A DNA stretch of 11,382 nt from CAYJLC01 sp964370735 (GTDB lineage: Bacteria > Bacillota > Clostridia > Oscillospirales > Butyricicoccaceae): assembly GCA_964370735.1 (NCBI GenBank), contig CAYJLC010000060.1, positions 1 to 11,382 on the forward strand, written 5' to 3'. The notes beneath the pieces are model-generated. The model worked only from the letters and a program-made list of their open reading frames with translations. It had not been told where the DNA came from and did not search any database. The translations under genes were made by a program, and so were the position numbers. Positions 7,405 through 11,382 of the stretch are shown here, piece by piece. The first letter of the stretch is position 1. Each line of letters opens with the position of its first letter.

Positions 7405-7417
7405 AAAGCACCTCTGA

Positions 7418-7876
7418 TTATACAGATAATGCTGCGTCTAAAGCTAACATATCCTCAATACTTTTAACTTCAAGCATTTTTTCTGTAAAGTTTTCTGCCA
7501 TAATAGCAACCGCTAATTTTTCCATGTTAGCCATGTGTTGGTCGTTATTTTGAGAGGCTAAAACGAAGAATAATCGTGCATCTTTTTCAGGATTTCCTTC
7601 TTCAAAACACACAGGTTCTTCTACTTTCATAAAGCTAATAGCTGTTTTATGAACGCCTTCTGCGCCTTGTTGGCAATGTGGCATTGCAATATTAGGTGCA
7701 AAAACAATATAAGGACCATGCTCTTTTACAGAATTTATCATTGCATTAACATAAGCATCTTCGATAGCACCTTCGTTTAGAAGTGGACCGGCAGCTGCCC
7801 AAATTGCATCTTCCCAATTTTCAAAACTTTTATGGAAAGAAACTCTGTTTGCATCAACTAAATCTTTTAAAATCAT
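7418..7876 (-). CDS. ulaC: PTS EIIA component, L-ascorbate family
   Basis: A 152-residue EIIA of the mannitol/fructose-fold (PTS_EIIA_2) type. The segment GPYIVFAPNIAMPHCQQ (54-70) contains the phosphorylated histidine at His67, matching 'GPYFVIAPGLAMPHGRP' as I recall it from E. coli UlaC. FHKSFENWEDAIWAAAGPLL (14-33) and the 'FFVLASQNNDQHMANMEKLAVAI' segment further on are also family-typical. It accepts phosphate from HPr and passes it to UlaB. The frame is open for 39 more codons upstream, but those run back into ulaG and carry no ribosome binding site; the ATG at 7876 has GGAGGG 5 nt upstream and gives the expected length. Gap to ulaG is 13 nt. Confidence 0.93.
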   Translation of the reverse strand: MILKDLVDANRVSFHKSFENWEDAIWAAAGPLLNEGAIEDAYVNAMINSVKEHGPYIVFAPNIAMPHCQQGAEGVHKTAISFMKVEEPVCFEEGNPEKDARLFFVLASQNNDQHMANMEKLAVAIMAENFTEKMLEVKSIEDMLALDAALSV

Positions 7877-7881
7877 AACTT

Positions 7882-7887
7882 CCCTCC
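7882..7887 (-). promoter_or_regulatory. Ribosome binding site deciding the ulaC start
   Basis: GGAGGG on the minus strand lies 5 nt before ATG 7876-7874, within the 13-nt gap after the ulaG stop. It rules out the longer in-frame start that would overlap ulaG by about 100 nt. Confidence 0.85.
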
Positions 7888-7889
7888 AA

Positions 7890-8948
7890 TTATAGAATAG
7901 AACGGAATGGAACGTTTGGCTCGATTGAGAAGCAATCTTCAAAGCCACGTCTGTAATGATATTGGATTTTATCCTTATCAGTAGGGTACACAAATTTTCC
8001 GCCTACATCCCAAATGAATGGTTTGAATTTGTACTGTAATGTGTATCTTTTGTAATTATAAAGCATTAAAATTTCTAGTGGGTCTGCTTTAAAGTTAGTC
8101 CAAACATCGTGGTGGAATGGAATAACAACATCTGTGTCTAATGCTTCAGCCATTCTTAAAATATCAACAGAAGTCATTTTATCTTGACAACCGATAGGGT
8201 TTTCGCCATAAGAACCAAGAGCAACGTCGATTTTGTAGTCTTTACCATGTTTTGCATAGTATACAGAATAGTGAGAGTCACCAGAATGATAAATATTACC
8301 ACCTGAAGTTTTGATTAAATAGTTTACTGCTTTGTCGTCCATATCATTCGGACAAGTGTTTGTGATATCTTCGCTTGCTGTAACAAGACAAGTTCTATCA
8401 AATGAATCAAGGGCAACGATTTCTATATCTTTAACTTTTACAGTGTCACCAGGGCGAACTGTAATACATCTTTCAGCAGGAACACCATAGCTTAACCATT
8501 TATTAACACTCTCTTTTGGACCGATAAACGGAACATCGTCAGCACAATTTTTTAAAACTGCGGCTGCAAAGAATGGGTCGATATGGTCGTTGTGATAGTG
8601 AGTCGATAAAACTGCATCAACAGCAGTAACACCAAATGGATCATAAACAACTGGAGCACCACGAAGGTTAGGTTGTGTATTTATACCACCTGTCATATTC
8701 ATCATTTGATGATATTTGTCCATATGTGGTTTTTTTAGTGTGCGTTTACCGTTTCCGAACCATAAATCGATTGCTACATTAGTGTTTTGTTCAGATTTAA
8801 TCCAAATACCTGTACATCCTATCCACCACATAGCAACTGTGTTTTTTTCTACAATGGTAGAATCAATTTCTTCATTTAGCCAAGTGCCCCATTCAGGAAA
8901 CGCTCCTAAAATCCATTTTTCACGAGTGATTTCATTAACATTGCTCAT
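7890..8948 (-). CDS. ulaG: L-ascorbate-6-phosphate lactonase
   Basis: A 352-residue metallo-beta-lactamase-fold hydrolase that opens the lactone of L-ascorbate 6-phosphate to 3-keto-L-gulonate 6-phosphate in the cytosol. The protein is collinear with E. coli UlaG (354 residues) as I recall it, from ITREKWILGAFPEWGTWLNEEI (7-28) to the end 'FSIEPNVPFRSIL'. Metal-binding motifs are THYHNDHID (116-124; His117, His119, Asp121, His122), YHSGDSHYS (220-228) and IPFHHDVW (276-283). GCTGIWIKSE (44-53) and GSYGENP (245-251) are also conserved. It is the first gene of the operon, with GGAGGT 6 nt before the ATG and a candidate promoter just upstream. As the most diagnostic gene here it strongly supports the ascorbate assignment of the neighbouring PTS. 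Confidence 0.97.
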   Translation of the reverse strand: MSNVNEITREKWILGAFPEWGTWLNEEIDSTIVEKNTVAMWWIGCTGIWIKSEQNTNVAIDLWFGNGKRTLKKPHMDKYHQMMNMTGGINTQPNLRGAPVVYDPFGVTAVDAVLSTHYHNDHIDPFFAAAVLKNCADDVPFIGPKESVNKWLSYGVPAERCITVRPGDTVKVKDIEIVALDSFDRTCLVTASEDITNTCPNDMDDKAVNYLIKTSGGNIYHSGDSHYSVYYAKHGKDYKIDVALGSYGENPIGCQDKMTSVDILRMAEALDTDVVIPFHHDVWTNFKADPLEILMLYNYKRYTLQYKFKPFIWDVGGKFVYPTDKDKIQYHYRRGFEDCFSIEPNVPFRSIL

Positions 8949-8989
8949 TAAATTACCTCCATCAGTGTTTGTTTTTTTATTCTATAAAC

Positions 8990-9018
8990 ATTCTATCATA
9001 TTTGGTAATCTGTTGCAA
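8990..9018 (-). promoter_or_regulatory. Candidate promoter of the ula operon (extended -10)
   Basis: On the minus strand TTGCAA (9018-9013, 4/6 to consensus) is separated by 17 nt from TAGAAT (8995-8990, 5/6), preceded by TG one base upstream (extended -10). The predicted start is near 8983, leaving a leader of about 35 nt before the ulaG ATG, with its GGAGGT at 8960-8955. No better-spaced pair was found closer to the gene. Assignment is by inspection only. Confidence 0.5.
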
Positions 9019-9049
9019 TAGTTATTACTTAAATTAATCATTTTGCTAT

Positions 9050-9087
9050 ATATTACACAATTTTATACGATTGATTATGTGCAATAT
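9050..9087. promoter_or_regulatory. Possible operator: imperfect inverted repeat upstream of the ulaG promoter
   Basis: ATATTACACA (9050-9059) and TGTGCAATAT (9078-9087) are inverted copies with 9 of 10 positions matching, 18 nt apart. The arm centres are 28 bp apart and lie about 70-105 bp upstream of the predicted ulaG start, a position suited to an activator or a distal repressor. The DNA is AT-rich, so chance cannot be excluded. No regulator gene for the ula operon is in the window. Confidence 0.3.
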
Positions 9088-9217
9088 TTCGTTTTTGTAA
9101 CATTTGCTTATGAACATTGTTAGATTATACGTTCGTTTATAAGGTTGCAAGTAAAAGGTGTGATTTTTTTATTAAAAAAAACAACCTTAAAAAAGAAAAG
9201 GATTTATTTATATATGT

Positions 9218-9288
9218 ACTAGCGAAAATGCGAAAGTTTTTCGGTTTCGAAAGCTCATTACCTGTAATGATTTTAAATTTTCTCTAGT
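9218..9288. other. Foldable element with outer 12-nt arms and two inner hairpins
   Basis: Outer arms ACTAGCGAAAAT (9218-9229) and ATTTTCTCTAGT (9277-9288) pair with one mismatch. Inside are CGAAA/TTTCG (9231-9235 / 9239-9243) and TCATTA/TAATGA (9255-9260 / 9265-9270, loop CCTG), giving a three-way-junction layout on either strand. It lies upstream of the padR promoter, so it is not in the padR leader. It would be transcribed only if the ula operon has a distal promoter or the element is an independent RNA. It may equally be two operator sites in AT-rich DNA. Confidence 0.25.
9255..9270. promoter_or_regulatory. 16-bp perfect palindrome, operator-like
   Basis: TCATTACCTGTAATGA consists of two 7-bp inverted half-sites around CT. 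This size and symmetry is usual for dimeric winged-helix or HTH repressors. It is 54 bp upstream of the padR -35 box and about 240 bp from the ulaG promoter candidate. The cognate protein is unknown. Confidence 0.4.
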
Positions 9289-9315
9289 TTTCAGATTTTA
9301 TATACATTTTCAAAA

Positions 9316-9342
9316 AAGATACCTTGACAGACGATGTATCTT
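9316..9342. promoter_or_regulatory. Putative PadR autoregulatory operator over the padR -35 box
   Basis: AAGATAC (9316-9322) and GTATCTT (9336-9342) form a perfect 7-bp inverted repeat with arm centres 20 bp apart, about two helical turns. The repeat encloses the whole TTGACA box. PadR-family dimers commonly repress their own promoters at such sites. A second, overlapping pair, ATGTA (9334-9338) and TACAT (9354-9358), brackets the -10 box and uses the ATGT/ACAT half-site type known for the family. Which pair is the true site is not decidable by eye. Confidence 0.45.
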
Positions 9343-9352
9343 GTGTTATGAT
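9324..9352 (+). promoter_or_regulatory. Promoter of the padR operon
   Basis: A perfect TTGACA (9324-9329) is followed after exactly 17 nt by TATGAT (9347-9352), with TG at 9344-9345 making an extended -10. The predicted start is near 9359, giving a 5' leader of about 75 nt. This is the best sigma-A promoter in the window. Confidence 0.8.
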
Positions 9353-9420
9353 TTACATATACTAAACATCACTCTTATAATTTACTTTTAAAATCTATTG
9401 TAAATTAACAACTATAAAAC

Positions 9421-9429
9421 AGGAGGTGA
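9421..9429 (+). promoter_or_regulatory. Ribosome binding site deciding the padR start (TTG codon)
   Basis: AGGAGGTGA is a near-perfect anti-16S match. A GTG start at 9426 would lie inside it and could not be used with it. TTG at 9435 follows AGGAGG with 8-nt spacing and begins the protein as M-L-I-I-S-D-V-I-R-G, which fits the family. Confidence 0.85.
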
Positions 9430-9434
9430 CAACT

Positions 9435-9761
9435 TTGCTGATTATTTCAGATGTTATTCGTGGCTATACCGACACTATAATTTTGGCTCAACTTTATAAA
9501 GGCGATAGCTATGGATATGAAATTAACAAGGTTATTCAAAGGGTTACAGATAATCAATTCGAATTAAAAGAAGCAACGCTTTATACTGCTTTTCGCAGGC
9601 TAGAAACTGGTGGATATATTCTTTCGTATTGGGGAAATGAAAATATCGGTGCAAGGCGAAGGTATTATTCTATAACGGATAAAGGAAAGCAACTCTATCG
9701 TGAAAATTGCAACGATTGGAGTAAAGCAAAACAAATGATTGATGATTTGCTTTTAAAATAA
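9435..9761 (+). CDS. PadR-family transcriptional repressor
   Basis: A 108-residue winged helix-turn-helix protein of the short PadR-s2 type. Visible elements are the N-terminal helix ISDVIRGYTDTIILAQL (4-20), GDSYGYEI (23-30), the recognition helix LKEATLYTAFRRLETGGYI (44-62), the beta wing with GARRRYYSITDKGKQLY (72-88) and a C-terminal dimerisation helix (about 91-108). Regulators of this type sense small molecules or envelope stress and usually repress their own operon. It starts with TTG, set by the AGGAGGTGA site; the next gene starts 10 nt after its stop, behind an AAGGGGGAAA site. The pairing with a HAAS-domain gene and a DUF4097 gene is a recurring one in Bacillota and implies control of those membrane proteins. 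No sign that it controls ula. Confidence 0.93.
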   Translation: MLIISDVIRGYTDTIILAQLYKGDSYGYEINKVIQRVTDNQFELKEATLYTAFRRLETGGYILSYWGNENIGARRRYYSITDKGKQLYRENCNDWSKAKQMIDDLLLK

Positions 9762-9771
9762 GGGGGAAATT

Positions 9772-10476
9772 ATGAATAATAAAATTAGAAATTATGTGGA
9801 CACGCTATTTTCAGATGTACCAAGGACAAAAAAATCTATCGAACTTCGTGAAGAAATGCTGTCAAACATGAATGAGCGTTTTAACGATTATTTAGACTCT
9901 GGAATGAGTGAAAACGAGGCTTATAGGCAAGTTGTTGCAAATATGGGCGATATCGACGAAATGTTAGTCGAGGTTATGCCTGACGAGAATTTTACAAAAG
10001 AATATAACGACTACAAAAAGAAAAAAGCAAGAGTTACTGCAACGGCGATAGTTTTGTATATTCTAGCTCCGTCAATGCTGATTTTAATTAGCGAACTTGA
10101 CAACGGTTCCGGAATAGATAGTGGCATCATCGGACTTTTAACAATGTTTGCACTTGCTGCAATCGCAACTGGTATGCTTGTTTATATAAATATGTCAGCA
10201 CCTGTTGCTTATAGCGATTTTGAAAAACTAAACCAAAAAAACATAAATGATTTAAACAATGAGCGTCGTTTTGATGTAAACGAAAAAGGTGATATCGTTC
10301 GTGGCCGTACTTACGAGAGTTTAATGTCACTTTATTGGCTAATTATCACTTTTATTTATCTTTCTATCAGCTTTTTAACAGGTTATTGGACTGTTACATG
10401 GTTAATTTGGATTTTAGCACACATAGGCAAGAAAATTATAGAGATTATATACGATTTGTTCAAAGGAGTTGATTAA
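9772..10476 (+). CDS. HAAS/DUF1700-like domain membrane protein
   Basis: A 234-residue protein. Its N-terminus (about 1-75) has the permease-prefix/HAAS-type helical domain: 'YVDTLFSDVPRTKKSIELREEMLSNMNERFNDYLDSGMSENEAYRQVVANMGDIDEM', with the helix, 'G-(M/L)-s-E-x-eAy' and 'lGd.dell' pattern of that family. Four hydrophobic segments follow (about 88-107, 117-140, 186-204 and 206-220), with a hydrophilic loop at about 145-183. HAAS proteins are typically encoded directly after PadR genes and are thought to act with them in envelope sensing. The exact molecular role is not established. The stop TAA is directly followed by the ATG of the next gene, whose AAAGGAG site lies inside this gene's end, so the two are translationally coupled. 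Confidence 0.85.
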   Translation: MNNKIRNYVDTLFSDVPRTKKSIELREEMLSNMNERFNDYLDSGMSENEAYRQVVANMGDIDEMLVEVMPDENFTKEYNDYKKKKARVTATAIVLYILAPSMLILISELDNGSGIDSGIIGLLTMFALAAIATGMLVYINMSAPVAYSDFEKLNQKNINDLNNERRFDVNEKGDIVRGRTYESLMSLYWLIITFIYLSISFLTGYWTVTWLIWILAHIGKKIIEIIYDLFKGVD

Positions 10477-11379
10477 ATGAAAAACAGAGGTGGAAAAATT
10501 GTACTTTTAGTAGCTCTAATTTTAGTATTTACTGGGGTTTTAAATCTTTTTATTTACACTATGAGTAGTGGAGGACTATCGATTTTTAACTTTAGAATAC
10601 CATTTATTAGTATAAATAGTGACAGAAGTTGGTTTGATGTTTTAGATTGGGATGTAAATATTGGGATTAACGATTTAGATGGCGAGGAAATTATCGGTGG
10701 GAAGCCTTATGAATTTGAAGACATCGATAAAATAATTGTAAATACTGTCGCTTTGGATGTAGAAATTATTGAAACTGACGGTGATAAAATCATTTTAACC
10801 GATTTTACTGACGGAAAAACAGACGAAATTACAGATAATGAGTATAAAGTTCACTCAAATGGTGATTTGTCTTTTCAACAAGACGATAATGTAATTCGTA
10901 ATAATTTGGAAGTTACAGGCAAGATTTTGCTTGAAATTCCTAAAGATTTAGAACTTGATTATGAAATTAATACAGTTGCAAGCGAGTTATTAATCGATGT
11001 TTTATATGCGTCTGATATAAGTTTAAACTGTGTTGATGGTTATGCAGATATTTATGCAAGTGGTGAAAATCTTGAGGTAAATGGTATGTCGAATAATATA
11101 ATGTCTTATGGATATTTCGAGCGTGTCGAGCAAAACTCTATGGATGGCACACTTTATCTTTCGGCGAATGCTGATACCGAACAGTTTGAAATCAATTCAC
11201 TATCAGCAAGTGTTTACATAAAACTTGATGACGTAGCTAGGGTATACACAAAATCAAACTCACTTTCTAGTGGTGTTTCAAACGAATATATTAATATAAA
11301 TGTGTTCGATAAAAATTCAGAATTTAAGGTTTCGTCTAACGCTTTAGATGTAGATATTGTATATAAAGATTGGGAATAA
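10477..11379 (+). CDS. Membrane-anchored DUF4097-type putative adhesin domain protein
   Basis: A 300-residue protein with a short basic N-terminus (MKNRGGK), one transmembrane segment or uncleaved signal anchor (about 7-28) and an extracellular region. From about residue 83 the region is a ladder of short beta-strands ('DIDKIIVNTVALDVEIIETDGDKIILTDF', 'LEVTGKILLEIPKDLELDYEINTVASELLIDVLYASDISLNCVDGYADIYAS' and so on), the repetitive beta-solenoid layout of DUF4097 proteins (PF13349 type). There is no cell-wall sorting motif. It is the last gene of the PadR operon and ends 3 nt before the window edge. Members are found with PadR and HAAS genes and are presumed to act at the envelope; binding partner and function are unknown. 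No terminator is visible because the window ends. Confidence 0.85.
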   Translation: MKNRGGKIVLLVALILVFTGVLNLFIYTMSSGGLSIFNFRIPFISINSDRSWFDVLDWDVNIGINDLDGEEIIGGKPYEFEDIDKIIVNTVALDVEIIETDGDKIILTDFTDGKTDEITDNEYKVHSNGDLSFQQDDNVIRNNLEVTGKILLEIPKDLELDYEINTVASELLIDVLYASDISLNCVDGYADIYASGENLEVNGMSNNIMSYGYFERVEQNSMDGTLYLSANADTEQFEINSLSASVYIKLDDVARVYTKSNSLSSGVSNEYININVFDKNSEFKVSSNALDVDIVYKDWE

Positions 11380-11382
11380 AAA

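Larger units (their letters stand above)
8949..9434. other. Divergent intergenic control region (about 480 bp)
   Basis: No credible gene is present. The region is very AT-rich and separates the minus-strand ula operon from the plus-strand padR operon. It holds a ulaG promoter candidate (8990-9018), an imperfect inverted repeat (9050-9087), a T7-ATT-A8 tract flanked by an 8-bp inverted repeat AAGGTTG/CAACCTT (9140-9147 and 9182-9189), a foldable element (9218-9288) containing a 16-bp palindrome, and the padR promoter with an inverted repeat over its -35 (9316-9352). The middle, about 9190-9215, shows only A-rich sequence with nothing recognisable. Confidence 0.85.

Noticed and set aside
7877..7993. 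Longer ulaC open frame overlapping the end of ulaG by about 100 nt.
   Set aside because: It has no ribosome binding site and the extra residues do not look like EIIA; ATG 7876 has GGAGGG and gives the family length.
8716..9021. Plus-strand open frame reading from within ulaG into the intergenic region.
   Set aside because: Antisense to the conserved start of ulaG, low-complexity hydrophobic end, no ribosome binding site.
9124..9150. Alternative ula promoter with perfect TATAAT (9129-9124) and TTGCAA (9150-9145) on the minus strand.
   Set aside because: The spacing is only 15 nt and it would give a leader of about 170 nt; kept as second choice to the 17-nt, extended -10 candidate at 8990-9018.
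9140..9189. Inverted repeat AAGGTTG/CAACCTT around T7-ATT-A8, considered as a bidirectional terminator.
   Set aside because: The stem is only 8 bp with a 34-nt loop and no GC-rich stem directly before a U-run on either strand. It may be bent DNA but gives no terminator signature.
9228..9287. 19-codon mini open frame (MRKFFGFESS...) in the intergenic region.
   Set aside because: No Shine-Dalgarno at a usable distance and no promoter seen upstream; it coincides with the foldable element and is likely chance.
8949..9434. Search for a sigma-54 promoter (GG-N10-GC type) and a clear cre site.
   Set aside because: No TGGCA...TTGC-type pair and no good TGNAANCGNTNNCA match was seen by eye on either strand.
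1..11382. tRNA, rRNA, CRISPR array, insertion sequence or phage genes.
   Set aside because: No cloverleaf-like sequence, regularly spaced repeats, transposase or integrase motifs were found.

Overview
The window looks like chromosomal DNA of a low-GC Gram-positive bacterium (Bacillota, probably a gut-type Clostridia or Erysipelotrichia-like lineage). The evidence is AT-rich coding and intergenic DNA, strong AGGAGG-type ribosome binding sites, a PadR / HAAS-domain / DUF4097 gene trio, an HPr that keeps both His15 and Ser46, and a Firmicutes-style PTS operon. The species cannot be named from the sequence alone.

Left and centre (1-8948, all minus strand): one long, tightly packed operon read right to left from a promoter near 8990-9018. 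Gene order is ulaG (L-ascorbate-6-phosphate lactonase), ulaC (EIIA), a Cof-type HAD phosphatase, ulaA (EIIC), ulaB (EIIB), a uroporphyrinogen-decarboxylase-fold protein, a small membrane protein of unknown function, ptsH (HPr), ptsI (Enzyme I), a cytosolic beta-propeller/VCBS-like protein with a DxDxDGxxE loop, and the start of ulaE (L-ribulose/L-xylulose-5-phosphate 3-epimerase), which runs off the left edge. Most gaps are 0-35 nt. The two longer ones are 67 nt between ulaA and the HAD gene, and 62 nt between ulaB and the URO-D gene; the latter holds a strong RNA hairpin.

How the operon works: EI, HPr, UlaC, UlaB and UlaA form a complete phosphorelay from PEP to an imported L-ascorbate-like substrate. 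UlaG opens the lactone of the 6-phosphate and UlaE acts later on the resulting pentulose phosphate. The decarboxylase (UlaD) and 4-epimerase (UlaF) that should lie between or after these steps are not in the window and may be beyond base 1. The URO-D-like, HAD, propeller and small membrane proteins are not part of the classical E. coli ula pathway. They are the unexplained part of the locus and suggest an extended or altered substrate range.

Intergenic (8949-9434): a divergent, very AT-rich control region of about 480 bp. It holds a candidate extended -10 promoter for ulaG, a very good promoter (TTGACA-17-TATGAT) for padR overlapped by an inverted repeat, a 16-bp perfect palindrome, an imperfect inverted repeat upstream of the ulaG promoter, and a stretch that can fold into a branched structure.

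Right (9435-11379, plus strand): a three-gene operon of a PadR-family repressor (TTG start), a HAAS/DUF1700-like membrane protein and a membrane-anchored DUF4097 putative adhesin-type protein. This is a common envelope-related regulatory module in Bacillota and has no obvious metabolic link with the ula operon. No tRNA, rRNA, CRISPR array, insertion sequence or phage gene was seen.
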